Shown piece after piece: positions 1 through 8,774 of a DNA stretch of 64,000 bases. The position numbers were made by a program, and so were the translations under genes. The stretch comes from Pusillimonas sp. TS35. GTDB lineage: Bacteria > Pseudomonadota > Gammaproteobacteria > Burkholderiales > Burkholderiaceae_B. Within the stretch, counting starts at the first letter, position 1. Each line of letters begins with the position of its first letter. Location: NCBI RefSeq assembly GCF_009857885.1, contig NZ_WWER01000010.1, positions 1 through 64,000 on the forward strand, read 5' to 3'. Below the pieces are notes generated by a model that searched no databases, was not told the origin of the DNA, and worked only from the letters and a program-made list of their open reading frames with translations.

Positions 1-1
1 C

Positions 2-223
2 GGTGCAGCCGCAAGAGAAGTAGAGGATTCGCTCATTAAAACAAATGTCCATTTACCAAAATTCATGGACACCTATCTTGATGAGATTTACATGAGAGCG
101 CTAGACGGTACTGGGCGTACGCTTACGTTTCAGGCATTGCTGATAAGCTTCAGCCGGCCAATTGCCGACATTCACTCACTAGGTCCATGTAGCATTCTAG
201 ACAGGCCCATGGTCAGACGTTAG
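2..223 (+). CDS. Hypothetical protein, C-terminal end only (cut by window start)
   Basis: An open frame enters from the left edge and runs 73 codons to a TAG stop. It has no start in the window. The translation (ending ILDRPMVRR) has a mixed, protein-like composition with no low-complexity stretch, but no family is recognised. It lies convergent to the DUF5677-like gene, in the AT-rich island. It could be the tail of a real cargo gene or a chance open frame; the length alone does not decide. Confidence 0.4.
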   Translation, partial: GAAAREVEDSLIKTNVHLPKFMDTYLDEIYMRALDGTGRTLTFQALLISFSRPIADIHSLGPCSILDRPMVRR

Positions 224-441
224 CTCGTATATTTGACCCGAAACTCTCAGGCTCGCATAAGCATTTAAACTCTTGCCGTATGCTTTGACCATTAGCGGTT
301 GGGGGTGCATTTATTTGACCGACAGCCTTAATTAGGTTGCCCCCTAAATTTTTAATCAACATTTAGGATATCAACATGTGGATTCGTCGGACATTTCATG
401 ACTACGCAACTGAGCTTGAATCAATTAGCGATCAGTTCCGA

Positions 442-1983
442 TCAGCATACTTGCGCACTAACGAGTTGGCTTATAGGTTGAGATGTGGGATATAAGACGT
501 CAAGTAAACGAAGCATTTCATTGACCATGACTACAGCGTCACTTTCCATTGATGTTAGGTGACGATGAACAACACGGGGTATACGGTGTAAGCGATGCAA
601 AGGGTTTTGGCACGTAATGAAGTTCGTGTCTCTTACAGCACCCCAGTGTGAGTGTACAAAAGTAGACGACCAAGAATAATATTTATCGTAAATTTCCTTG
701 GCGTCACACTGCTGTGCCAGAGTGCGAAGATTTGCTTTTGCCCAATGACCGATATCAATGTCTAGGAATTCTTGCCACTTATCTTCGTTGGCAATCTGAT
801 GTAATGCATCTTCGTCAATAAAGCCAGGTAGATCCCCCACCTCATCTTGCGCCTTGAGGAAAGCTAGCTTCGCTTGACCTGCGCCGAATATGCGCCACTC
901 AGACCAAAGCTTTTCGTCATCCTTTTGGCAGAGATAGCGAAGTGTGACATACGCTTCTACGAGTGTTCGCAAGCCTAGCCTCCCGAGTATGCCTTCGTGG
1001 CATTGACTGGCACGGATCTCATCGATGATCGCCAAAGCGTAGAGGACTAACCCGAAGGAGGAATCAAGCCGGCTGTCAGTTCGAATACTCGTTCGGCACT
1101 CCATGAATCGATTCAGAACTTCATGGCGGATAGAGAAAATTTTAGCGGGCTCAAGAGCAGTAGATGTCAGTTCGTCTTGTGCCGGATCAGTCGGATCAAG
1201 GCAAATAGTTTTATCTGAGCACTCTTGCCAAAAGTCACTGATCCATTTCTCCCCTGGTTTTCGACGGAAGGTCATTTCCATCGACCGGATGGAAGGTCGG
1301 ACCTTGCGCATATCTCCTCTGTTCGGAAACTCAAAAAACTCATGAATGCATTCCTCAAAGGCTGGTCCGAATTGAACTCTACCAGCTAGAATTGGAAGCA
1401 TTACCTTGAACCATCGGATATCAGTTGAAGCTTCCGATTGATGATCAATGGTTTGTTCCATCGCTTTTGCTAGTGTCATCCAGTCGTCTTGATCAGGCTT
1501 AGCATCTAGGAAATGACGCCATCGATCCACCCCTGGAATCGAATCTAGCAGTATTAGGGGCCTTAGCGCAGCATATCCTAAAGGATGTCGGAGCGGAATC
1601 TGGAGAAAAGTTTCGAACTGTTCGTCAGGCAGCTTCGCCAATGCCTCAAGATCTAGGATGGTCGAGAAAGACATCATATCTTCAGAGTCTGCGCTTTCCG
1701 ATGGTGCTTCAAAGGCAACTCCACCGTCGGCGAACCAACTCGCAACATTTTCCAAGATCGCACGAAAGCAGCTTAAATATTGCTCGCGCGGTATAACCGC
1801 ACATATCAATGCAGCCCATAGCATCGGCGGTAGATGATCGTCCGTCCACGATGACATTTGGACTTTCTCCATCTGCATAAATGGTGGACGTAACTTAGTG
1901 CCCTCTCGCTTATGTCGGCTTAATTTGCTGTGGTTGTAGTCGCGATACTTGGATTTTCGTCTCGCACCTTTCTTTTTACTCAT
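442..1983 (-). CDS. DUF5677-like hypothetical protein (island cargo)
   Basis: This 513-residue protein starts with a very basic N-terminus (MSKKKGARRKSKYRD) with no signal peptide or membrane segment. The C-terminal half (about residues 290-480) is helical, with the pattern LRTLVEAYVTLRYL followed further on by a WSSTFVHSHWGA block. This resembles the DUF5677 family, whose function is unknown; many members occur on mobile elements. The GC content is well below that of the chromosome, in line with horizontal transfer. It is separated from the next minus-strand gene by 287 bp including a terminator, so it is probably transcribed alone. The family assignment is from memory of the pattern, not from a search. 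Confidence 0.65.
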   Translation of the reverse strand: MSKKKGARRKSKYRDYNHSKLSRHKREGTKLRPPFMQMEKVQMSSWTDDHLPPMLWAALICAVIPREQYLSCFRAILENVASWFADGGVAFEAPSESADSEDMMSFSTILDLEALAKLPDEQFETFLQIPLRHPLGYAALRPLILLDSIPGVDRWRHFLDAKPDQDDWMTLAKAMEQTIDHQSEASTDIRWFKVMLPILAGRVQFGPAFEECIHEFFEFPNRGDMRKVRPSIRSMEMTFRRKPGEKWISDFWQECSDKTICLDPTDPAQDELTSTALEPAKIFSIRHEVLNRFMECRTSIRTDSRLDSSFGLVLYALAIIDEIRASQCHEGILGRLGLRTLVEAYVTLRYLCQKDDEKLWSEWRIFGAGQAKLAFLKAQDEVGDLPGFIDEDALHQIANEDKWQEFLDIDIGHWAKANLRTLAQQCDAKEIYDKYYSWSSTFVHSHWGAVRDTNFITCQNPLHRLHRIPRVVHRHLTSMESDAVVMVNEMLRLLDVLYPTSQPISQLVSAQVC

Positions 1984-2219
1984 CTAACGCCCCTCACATT
2001 TAAAGAGTCAAGCAGAAAGTAAAAACTCTCAACTGTCTCTGACTGTAACCCATACACTCATAACTCCCAGTTTCAGAAGGGGTTGTTGAAAGTCCGCTTC
2101 GGGTCGTTTCCTGTCCGACAGCATTTTGTCAGGTCAAGTCTAGATTTATACAGATGAATGGTGACAGACAACACCGCAGCGGCAAGCGCCCTATGCAGTA
2201 TCTTTGACGTTGCCTAAAC

Positions 2220-2247
2220 AGAAAAGCCCGCTTGCGGGCTTTTCTAC
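2220..2247 (-). terminator. Rho-independent terminator after the 81-residue ORF
   Basis: A stem of AGAAAAGCCCGC paired with GCGGGCTTTTCT sits 24 bp beyond the stop of the 81-residue gene. Read on the minus strand, a G+C-rich stem is followed by TTTTCT. The A and T ends make it potentially bidirectional. It separates the integrase/small-ORF unit from the DUF5677-like gene. Confidence 0.75.
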
Positions 2248-2270
2248 GCGGTCAGAAACGGTTTGCTTTC

Positions 2271-2516
2271 TCAAACCGCGATAACCATGGAGAGAGGATC
2301 AGGCTCTATGGCGTCTTCAGGCGCTGGCCTAGATACAAAAATGGTGTAGCCAATTGTGCAAGAAACGCCATCGACGATACCTACATGAGGGGTTATGGAC
2401 AGCACAGAGTATCCGTCCTTTAATACATCGCCTACGGACGAATTAAGTTTTTGCGCAACCTCCCTTATATTATCCTGGGGGTTGGTTGCGAGGTAATAAG
2501 TGGTGAATGTCGCCAT
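2271..2516 (-). CDS. Small hypothetical protein (81 aa) next to the integrase
   Basis: The 81-residue product (MATFTTYYLATNPQDN...) has no recognised family. It contains NIREVAQKLNSSVGDVLKDG, which looks helical, and a hydrophobic C-terminal end. The start is supported by AAGGAA about 7 nt upstream. It begins 19 bp after the integrase stop on the same strand and is followed by a terminator, so the two genes are probably cotranscribed. An excisionase-like or regulatory role would fit the position, but nothing in the sequence proves it; no basic DNA-binding helix is obvious. Confidence 0.5.
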   Translation of the reverse strand: MATFTTYYLATNPQDNIREVAQKLNSSVGDVLKDGYSVLSITPHVGIVDGVSCTIGYTIFVSRPAPEDAIEPDPLSMVIAV

Positions 2517-2534
2517 GAAAGTTCCTTTTTTGCT

Positions 2535-3842
2535 CTAGTTAGCATCAAGCATAGATGCAGCAATAGTGCCATCGCTTTGGGTCTGGCCCGATTTCTCCCT
2601 CGGGCTCTTTAACTGGTCAAGGTAATCAGCCCACATCTGTATCATCTGACGGCGTTGCTCGTCGAATTGTGCTCGATCATAGGCGCTTCCGAGCTCCTCT
2701 TTGGACTCATGAGCAAGGTGACGCTCGATGACCTCAACATCAAAGCCAAGACGTTCACGAATTAGTGTTCGGGCAGTCGCCCGGAAGCCGTGGCCGGTGA
2801 TTTCGTCTTGTGTACAGTACCCAAGGCTCCTTATGGCCGCGTTAACGGTGTTGTCGGACATAAATCGGCTTTTCTCAGAGCGTCGGCTGATGCTTCTGAA
2901 AACAGGCCCGGTGGGGCCGGTAATATTCTGCAGACCCTTAAGGATTTCGACCGCTTGGTAAGGTAGTGGCACGATGTGATCCGCTCCGCCACCTTGGGCT
3001 CGCCGGGTTTTTGTTTGCTTCACCTGAATTCCTGGGCAGCTCCAGATGGCAGCGTCCAGGTCAAGTTGCTCCCACAGCATTTGTCGGACTTGGCCTGGAC
3101 GCTGAAAGATCAGCGGCATGAGCTGCAAGGCAGCCCTTGTGATCGCACTGCCGCGATAGGCGTCCAGGTCGCGGAGCAGTTGGCCAAGCTTTATCGGATC
3201 GAGAATTGCAGCCATATGCTTGACGCGTGGTGCAGGCAGGGTAAAGTCTGCGACACCTTTTGCCATGAAGTTTTCAGCGGGCAGCAGTACATTGCGCGTT
3301 ACAGCATGGCGGTACGTCCGTTGAATTGATTCCCGCAGCCGTACGGCCGTCTCACGGGTGCCGGAGGACGAAACCGCTTGCAAGGTATCCAATACGTCTG
3401 TGGTCGTGATAAGCCCGATTGGTAGCTTTCCCAGGCGCGGGAATGCATGCAGCTCCATCATGCGAAGTACGCGATGGCTGTAGCCTGCCGTCCATTCATG
3501 TGTGGCGGTAGCGTGTTTATGCCAGTCACGAGCAACTTGTTCGAAGCTGGCGAGATCTCGCAGCCGAGCAGCTTGACGCTTTTCCAGCTTTTCGCTTTGG
3601 GGATCTTTGCCAATCGCGATGAGTTGGAAGGCGTCGCGTGCCAGTTGTCGCGCAGTAGTGGGCTGTACCTTTGGGTAGGTGCCAAAGGATATGCGTACTT
3701 GCTTGCCTGATGTGGGATGGGTGTAAAGAAACGCCCAAGACTTGCCCGAAGGGCGTATGCGTAGGAAAAGACCGGAGATATCTGCGACTAAGCGGTCGCG
3801 TCCGTCGTGGTGAAGTTCTTCAATTTGTTTGGTGGTCAGCAT
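2535..3842 (-). CDS. P4-type tyrosine integrase
   Basis: Site-specific recombinase of the phage-integrase family, 435 residues from the chosen start. The N-terminal region (about residues 1-90, LFLRIRPSGKSW, RISFGTYPKV) is the arm-binding DUF4102 type found in island integrases. The catalytic part carries the family residues: Arg in RPGQVR (about 248-253), His and Arg in HGFR (351-354), His in RHLAH (375) and Tyr in SAYDRAQF (about 388). The open frame extends 54 codons further upstream, but the extension is unlike the family, while MLTTKQIEEL is the usual beginning and has an AGGG about 8-10 nt before it. The gene begins about 185 bp from the tRNA-Phe 3' end, the usual geometry for an element inserted there. 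It appears intact, so the island may still be mobile. Confidence 0.93.
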   Translation of the reverse strand: MLTTKQIEELHHDGRDRLVADISGLFLRIRPSGKSWAFLYTHPTSGKQVRISFGTYPKVQPTTARQLARDAFQLIAIGKDPQSEKLEKRQAARLRDLASFEQVARDWHKHATATHEWTAGYSHRVLRMMELHAFPRLGKLPIGLITTTDVLDTLQAVSSSGTRETAVRLRESIQRTYRHAVTRNVLLPAENFMAKGVADFTLPAPRVKHMAAILDPIKLGQLLRDLDAYRGSAITRAALQLMPLIFQRPGQVRQMLWEQLDLDAAIWSCPGIQVKQTKTRRAQGGGADHIVPLPYQAVEILKGLQNITGPTGPVFRSISRRSEKSRFMSDNTVNAAIRSLGYCTQDEITGHGFRATARTLIRERLGFDVEVIERHLAHESKEELGSAYDRAQFDEQRRQMIQMWADYLDQLKSPREKSGQTQSDGTIAASMLDAN

Positions 3843-4026
3843 TTGCAGTACCCTGATTCCGTAGTTATTACCCAACGATATTTTGGGTAATAGCCAGGGG
3901 GGTGCCAAATGTGAAACCCACTGCGACCACTTGAGACTTTCTGCGATGGTGTGATGCAGAAGTCGTTGATTTGTTTGGTTTTCTAGAGTCTCGCTAAGTT
4001 GCAATGAAACTCAAAGAACAAATCGT

Positions 4027-4045
4027 TGGTGGCCTGGGGCGGAAT
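4027..4045. other. Probable attachment-site core in the tRNA-Phe 3' end
   Basis: The 3' acceptor and T-arm end of tRNA-Phe faces the integrase and is the expected crossover region. Only one copy is present in the window; a second copy beyond the left edge would mark the far junction. The exact core cannot be fixed without it. Confidence 0.4.
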
Positions 4046-4102
4046 CGAACCACCGACACAAGGATTTTCAATCCTCTGCTCTACCGACTGAGCTACCAGG
4101 CC
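4027..4102 (-). tRNA. tRNA-Phe (GAA)
   Basis: The minus strand reads a full 76-nt cloverleaf: acceptor GGCCTGG pairs with CCAGGCC, D-arm GCTC, anticodon loop with GAA in GATTGAAAATC, T-arm GGTTCGATTCC, and an encoded CCA end. Anticodon GAA reads Phe codons. A TATTAT box lies about 15-20 bp upstream on the minus strand. Its 3' end is the probable insertion point of the island to the left; the tRNA itself is intact. Confidence 0.97.
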
Positions 4103-4258
4103 AACGGAAAGGCGAAATAATACACGAAAATTTGAAGGTGTGCAGGCAGGGCCAATGATTTTTTGCGGGGCAACATGCGGGCACCACGCTTTTCTACGCT
4201 GCGGTGCAGCATATAAGCTACGCAAAGCACTGATTTTCCTCAATAAATGCGCTTGAAT

Positions 4259-4288
4259 GTTTCAGTATTATGCAAGCCGGTTTATAAT
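4259..4288 (+). promoter_or_regulatory. Possible hemA promoter
   Basis: A consensus -10 TATAAT lies at 4283-4288, about 50 bp before the hemA start. The best-spaced -35 is poor (GTTTCA/TTTCAG around 4259-4265); a better TTGAAT is 24 bp away, which is too far. The call rests on the -10 only. Confidence 0.35.
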
Positions 4289-4337
4289 CAAGAGCGTTCC
4301 CACATCGGGTGCGCCCTGCGCACCATTCGTCTGCCCC

Positions 4338-5612
4338 ATGTCTGTCGACGTCCTCACTTTCGGCCTCAATCACACCTCCGCGCCGGTATCGGTGCGCGAG
4401 CGCGTGTCGTTCCCGATGGATGTCGTCAAGCCTGCGCTCGATGGCCTGCGCTCGGCCTTCGGCAGCGCGGTCAAAGAGGCAGCCATCCTCTCTACCTGTA
4501 ACCGCACCGAAATCTACTGTGCGGCCGAGCCGCACGCGCGCGAGCATCTGCCAGCCTGGCTGGCAGATTTCAACCGTCTCGAAGCCAACAGCCTACAGCC
4601 GCATCTTTACCAGTACCAGCAAAACGAAGCTGTCCGCCATGCCTTCCGTGTGGCCAGCGGGCTCGATTCCATGGTGCTGGGCGAGCCGCAGATTCTCGGC
4701 CAGATGAAAGACGCCGTGCGCGCCGCCGAGCAGGCCGGTGCCCTGGGGACGCTGCTGCATCAATTGTTCCAGCGTACATTTTCGGTCGCCAAAGAGGTCC
4801 GCTCCACCACAGCCATCGGCGCGCAGTCGGTGTCCATGGCGGCTGCGGCGGTGCGCCTGGCCGAACGCGTGCTGGGCGATCTTTCCCGCTGTAACGTGCT
4901 GTTCATCGGCGCTGGCGAAATGATCGAACTGTGTGCTACCCATTTCGCGGCCGCGTCGCCGCAGCAGATGGTGGTGGCCAACCGCACGCTCGAACGCGGC
5001 GAGGCCCTGGCGTCGCGCTTCATGGCCAAGAGCATGAAGCTGTCCGACATCCCAGAAAAGCTCGCCGATTTCGATGTCATCGTTTCCTGTACGGCCAGCA
5101 CGTTGCCCATCATCGGCCTGGGCATGGTTGAGCGCGTCACGCGCGTTCGGCGCCACAAGCCCATGGTCATGGTTGATCTGGCCGTGCCGCGCGACATTGA
5201 AACCGAAGTCGGCCGCTTGGCTGACGTCTATCTGTATACCGTGGACGACCTGGGCCGCATGGTGCAAAGCGGCACCGACGCGCGCCGCGCTGCGGTGGTG
5301 CAGGCCGAGGCCATCATCGAAACGCGGGTTCAGGGCTTCATGCACTGGCTGCAAAACCGCGAAGTCGTGCCCGCTATCCTCGATCTCCAACGCACCGCCG
5401 AGCAGGTTCGCGAGGCCGAGCTCGATCGCGCGCGCCGCGCGCTGGCTCGTGGCGATGCGCCCGAAGCCGTGCTCGAGCAGTTGGCGCATGGCCTTACGCA
5501 AAAGTACATTCACGGGCCAATGGCGGCGCTGAACCGCAGCGAACAGGGCGAGCGCGAGCAACTGCTTTCCATGCTGCCCCGCCTGCTGCCGCGCGTCGAC
5601 CGCCGGCGTTAG
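4338..5612 (+). CDS. hemA: Glutamyl-tRNA reductase
   Basis: First step of the C5 tetrapyrrole pathway: NADPH-dependent reduction of glutamyl-tRNA to glutamate-1-semialdehyde. From ATG at 4338 the protein has 424 residues, the usual length. It shows the N-terminal [13 protein letters not shown] block, catalytic Cys54 in STCNRTE, the [16 protein letters not shown] signature near 115-130, and a Rossmann GAGEM motif near 190. An upstream in-frame ATG at 4257 adds 27 residues unlike the family and is rejected. It heads a same-strand run with prfA, prmC, grxD and ubiX. hemE, a later haem gene, lies about 31 kb to the right. Confidence 0.97.
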   Translation: MSVDVLTFGLNHTSAPVSVRERVSFPMDVVKPALDGLRSAFGSAVKEAAILSTCNRTEIYCAAEPHAREHLPAWLADFNRLEANSLQPHLYQYQQNEAVRHAFRVASGLDSMVLGEPQILGQMKDAVRAAEQAGALGTLLHQLFQRTFSVAKEVRSTTAIGAQSVSMAAAAVRLAERVLGDLSRCNVLFIGAGEMIELCATHFAAASPQQMVVANRTLERGEALASRFMAKSMKLSDIPEKLADFDVIVSCTASTLPIIGLGMVERVTRVRRHKPMVMVDLAVPRDIETEVGRLADVYLYTVDDLGRMVQSGTDARRAAVVQAEAIIETRVQGFMHWLQNREVVPAILDLQRTAEQVREAELDRARRALARGDAPEAVLEQLAHGLTQKYIHGPMAALNRSEQGEREQLLSMLPRLLPRVDRRR

Positions 5613-5703
5613 CGGCGCTCGCCTGTTCTCATCCGTCCGCACCCGCGCGGCCAGGCTTGTGCCCGCGCGCGCTGTACCTCTCACCGTTTTACATCCTCAC
5701 ACT

Positions 5704-6783
5704 ATGAAACTCTCCATGCGCAACAGGCTGGAGCAGCTTGCCCACCGCCTGATCGAAGTCGACGCGCTGCTGGCCGAACCCGAAATCGCTGGCGATATGG
5801 CTCGCTTCCGCAAAATTTCGCGCGAGCGCGCCGAGCTCGAGCCCGTGGTTACGGCGTTCAACAGCTATCTGGCGGCGGAAGCGGACGTTGGCGCGGCGCA
5901 GGAAATGCTGGCCGATCCAGATATGCGGGAGATGGCAGAAGAGGAAATCAAACTTGGCAAGGCGCGTATCGAGGCGCTGGAAGGCGAGCTGCAAGTGCTG
6001 CTGCTGCCCAAAGATCCTGACGACAACCGCAGTGTTTTCCTGGAAGTCCGGGCCGGTACCGGCGGCGATGAAAGCGCGCTGTTTTCCGGCGACCTGCTGC
6101 GCATGTATACGCGCTATGCCGAACAAAACGGTTGGCGGGTGGAGATCATGTCGGCCAACGAGTCTGAAATCGGGGGCTACAAAGAAGTGATTGCGCGCAT
6201 CGATGGCGAGGGTGTGTACGGACGGCTCAAGTTCGAATCCGGCGCCCACCGCGTGCAGCGCGTGCCCGCCACAGAAACGCAGGGCCGCATCCACACCTCC
6301 GCCTGCACCGTGGCGGTGCTGCCCGAGGCGGATGAGATGAGCGATATCGTCATCAACGCCAATGATCTGCGCATCGACACATTCCGCGCCAGCGGCGCAG
6401 GCGGCCAGCACATCAACAAGACGGACTCCGCCGTGCGTATTACCCACCTGCCCACCGGCCTGGTGGTGGAATGCCAGGACGACCGCTCGCAGCATCGCAA
6501 CAAAGACAAGGCCATGCAGGTGCTGGCTGCGCGCTTGAAGGACAAGCAGCAGCAGGAGGCGCACGACAAGGAAGCCGCCCAACGCAAGAGCCTGGTCGGG
6601 TCGGGCGACCGCTCAGAGCGCATCCGCACGTACAACTACCCGCAGGGCCGAGTGACAGACCACCGTATCAACCTCACCCTCTACAAGCTGGCCAATATCA
6701 TGGAAGGCGATCTGGATGAGCTTACCGGCGCGCTGCTGGCCGAGCACCAGGCCGAGCAGTTGGCCGCGCTGGGGCACGAGTAA
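5704..6783 (+). CDS. prfA: Peptide chain release factor 1
   Basis: Reads UAA and UAG stop codons and triggers peptide release. The protein has 359 residues from the ATG at 5704 ([12 protein letters not shown]), the standard RF1 beginning; an upstream in-frame start adds 15 unlikely residues. It carries the RF1 codon-recognition motif PAT in [14 protein letters not shown] and the catalytic GGQ in [13 protein letters not shown]. The next gene, prmC, methylates that glutamine, so the pairing is functional. The gap to hemA is 91 bp and to prmC 9 bp. Confidence 0.97.
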   Translation: MKLSMRNRLEQLAHRLIEVDALLAEPEIAGDMARFRKISRERAELEPVVTAFNSYLAAEADVGAAQEMLADPDMREMAEEEIKLGKARIEALEGELQVLLLPKDPDDNRSVFLEVRAGTGGDESALFSGDLLRMYTRYAEQNGWRVEIMSANESEIGGYKEVIARIDGEGVYGRLKFESGAHRVQRVPATETQGRIHTSACTVAVLPEADEMSDIVINANDLRIDTFRASGAGGQHINKTDSAVRITHLPTGLVVECQDDRSQHRNKDKAMQVLAARLKDKQQQEAHDKEAAQRKSLVGSGDRSERIRTYNYPQGRVTDHRINLTLYKLANIMEGDLDELTGALLAEHQAEQLAALGHE

Positions 6784-6792
6784 GCCTGCGCC

Positions 6793-7680
6793 GTGGACAA
6801 TACTTTGCGTGCGCTGATGCGCGACACCGCTTTGCCGCGTCTCGAAATGCAGATGCTATGGCAGTGCGTGTTGCAAGTGCCGCGAGCGTGGCTGATCGCG
6901 CACGATACCGATCCGCTGTCGGCAGAACAGATCGCGCAGTATCGCGCCCTGGCGCTGCGCCGCCAGCAGGGCGAGCCGATGGCCTACATTCTGGGCAGCC
7001 GGGAGTTCATGGGGCACGCATTCGCAGTTACGCCTGATGTCCTGATCCCACGGCCCGAAACCGAGTTGCTGGTGGATATCGCCGACACCTTCCTGGCGGG
7101 TTGCCTGCGCAGTGGCGTAGCGGCGCCGCGCGTGCTGGATCTGGGCACAGGCTCGGGTGCCATCGCGGTTTCGGTAGCCTTGTCGTGCCCGGCAGCCAGC
7201 GTCAGTGCCACAGACGCCAGCGCTGCAGCGTTGGGCGTCGCGCGCCGCAACGCCGCGGCGCTTGGGGCATCGGTCGAGTTTTTGCAGGGTAGCTGGTACG
7301 ATGCCCTAAGGGATCTGCCCGGCAGCGCGTTCGACCTGATCGTATCCAATCCGCCGTATATTGCAGCTGGCGACCGCCACCTGGAAGAGGGCGATGTCAG
7401 ATTCGAGCCGCCGCAGGCGCTCACCGACGGGCAGGACGGCCTGTGCGACCTCGCCGTCATCATCGAGGGGGCGGGGCGCTGGCTCAAGCCCGGTGGGGCA
7501 CTGTACGTCGAGCACGGCTGGGATCAGGCGCAGGATGTGCGTGCCATGCTGGCACAGGCAGGGTTTTTGCAGATTAACAGTACTGCCGACCTGGCTGGTA
7601 TCGAACGGGTCAGCGGCGGTCTTTATAATGGTTGTTTTCCCTGCGGAAACAACCGCTACGTCAACGAGAGAGCACCATGA
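6793..7680 (+). CDS. prmC: Release factor glutamine N5-methyltransferase
   Basis: SAM-dependent methylation of the GGQ glutamine of release factors. The 295-residue protein has an N-terminal helical domain, the PRPETE block near residue 87-91, SAM-binding DLGTGSG at 116-122, and the catalytic NPPY at 186-189 that holds the glutamine amide. The start appears to be GTG at 6793, 9 bp after the prfA stop. The stop codon overlaps the grxD start as ATGA, so translation is probably coupled. Confidence 0.95.
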   Translation: MDNTLRALMRDTALPRLEMQMLWQCVLQVPRAWLIAHDTDPLSAEQIAQYRALALRRQQGEPMAYILGSREFMGHAFAVTPDVLIPRPETELLVDIADTFLAGCLRSGVAAPRVLDLGTGSGAIAVSVALSCPAASVSATDASAAALGVARRNAAALGASVEFLQGSWYDALRDLPGSAFDLIVSNPPYIAAGDRHLEEGDVRFEPPQALTDGQDGLCDLAVIIEGAGRWLKPGGALYVEHGWDQAQDVRAMLAQAGFLQINSTADLAGIERVSGGLYNGCFPCGNNRYVNERAP

Positions 7681-8003
7681 GCGACGTTCAAGATTTCATC
7701 CGCCAAACAGTCACCGAGCACCCGGTCGTGCTGTTCATGAAGGGCACCGCCCAGTTCCCCCAATGCGGCTTTTCCGGGCGCGCCATCCAAGTGCTGAAGG
7801 CGGCCGGTGTCACACAACTTGTCACCGTCAACGTGCTGGATGACGACGAAGTGCGCCAGGGCATCAAAGAGTTTTCCAACTGGCCCACCATCCCGCAGCT
7901 CTACGTCAAGGGCGAATTCATCGGCGGCTCGGACATCATCTCCGAAATGTACGAAAACGGCGAACTGGCAACCGTCCTGAAAGAGGCCGGGGCAACGGCG
8001 TGA
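7677..8003 (+). CDS. grxD: Monothiol glutaredoxin (Grx4 type)
   Basis: Small (108 aa) cytoplasmic glutaredoxin that binds and transfers [2Fe-2S] clusters with glutathione. The active site is the monothiol CGFS (Cys30) in [10 protein letters not shown]. The [17 protein letters not shown] segment provides the cis-Pro and glutathione contacts typical of the family. The start ATG overlaps the prmC stop (ATGA); the longer open frame upstream runs inside prmC and is rejected. The stop overlaps the ubiX GTG start. Confidence 0.96.
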   Translation: MSDVQDFIRQTVTEHPVVLFMKGTAQFPQCGFSGRAIQVLKAAGVTQLVTVNVLDDDEVRQGIKEFSNWPTIPQLYVKGEFIGGSDIISEMYENGELATVLKEAGATA

Positions 8004-8581
8004 CGGCGTCACGGCGCATTGTCGTAGGTATTACCGGCGCCACGGGCGCCGTTTATGCGGTGCGCATGCTGCAGGCATTGCGCGGTGTGCCCGATGTCGA
8101 GTCGCACCTGGTGGTTTCGCCGCCGGGTGTGCTCAACATCAAGTACGAGCTGGGGCTCGATCGCCAGCAAGTGCACGCTCTGGCCGACAAGGTCTACAGT
8201 TTTCGCGACGTCGGCGCGGCGCTGTCCAGTGGCGGTTTTGCAACCGCCGGCATGGTGGTGGTGCCGTGCTCCATGCGTACGCTCGCTGCGGTGGCGCATG
8301 GCTTTTCAGACAACCTCATTACTCGCGCGGCAGACGTCACCCTGAAAGAGCGACGCCGCCTGGTGATGATGGTGCGCGAAACGCCCCTCAACCTCGCGCA
8401 CCTGCGCAATATGACCGCCGTTACCGAAATGGGCGGCATTATTTTTCCCCCTTTGCCGGCGTTTTACCACCACCCCAAGACATTGGATGAGATGGTGGAT
8501 CACACGGTCGCCCGCGTGCTGGAGCTGTTCGACATCAACATCCCCGGCCCGCACTGGGAAGGCATGGGCGCGCGCGACTGA
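8000..8581 (+). CDS. ubiX: Flavin prenyltransferase UbiX
   Basis: Makes prenylated FMN, the cofactor of the UbiD decarboxylase of ubiquinone synthesis. The 193-residue protein begins with [14 protein letters not shown] (flavin-binding loop) and contains [16 protein letters not shown] and the conserved [13 protein letters not shown] block. A GTG start overlaps the grxD stop by four bases (GTGA). It is the last gene of the hemA operon-like run and is convergent with the channel gene on the minus strand. No strong terminator is visible in the 193 bp between them. Confidence 0.95.
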   Translation: MTASRRIVVGITGATGAVYAVRMLQALRGVPDVESHLVVSPPGVLNIKYELGLDRQQVHALADKVYSFRDVGAALSSGGFATAGMVVVPCSMRTLAAVAHGFSDNLITRAADVTLKERRRLVMMVRETPLNLAHLRNMTAVTEMGGIIFPPLPAFYHHPKTLDEMVDHTVARVLELFDINIPGPHWEGMGARD

Positions 8582-8774
8582 GCATCCTGCGTACGCAGAA
8601 GGCAGCACAGCTCGACGCGAGTACCAGGCTGCCAGGTGCCCAGCGCCTGTAGCGTCAGGCTCCCCGCAATCGATTTTTTAAGGCATCACAGCGAACTCAG
8701 CGGGCGTGGGCGATATAGGCCGGTGGTGGCGATCAGCCCGCGTTTGGCTGCGGGGGGCCCACAATGCCCGCCTG

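Larger units (their letters stand above)
1..4045. mobile_element. End of a genomic island integrated at tRNA-Phe
   Basis: Everything left of the tRNA-Phe 3' end looks like an integrated element running off the window edge. Seen: clearly lower GC than the chromosome to the right, a P4-type tyrosine integrase transcribed away from the tRNA and beginning about 185 bp from its 3' end, and genes without housekeeping roles. Known: integrases of this family recombine at tRNA 3' ends. Inferred: the near attachment junction lies inside the tRNA 3' half. The far junction, which should be a direct repeat of the tRNA end, is not in the window, so the size and cargo of the island are unknown. Confidence 0.65.

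Noticed and set aside
4593-5684. 363-residue open frame antisense to hemA
   Set aside because: Low-complexity Ala/Gly/His/Arg translation typical of an antisense frame; no promoter or ribosome site.
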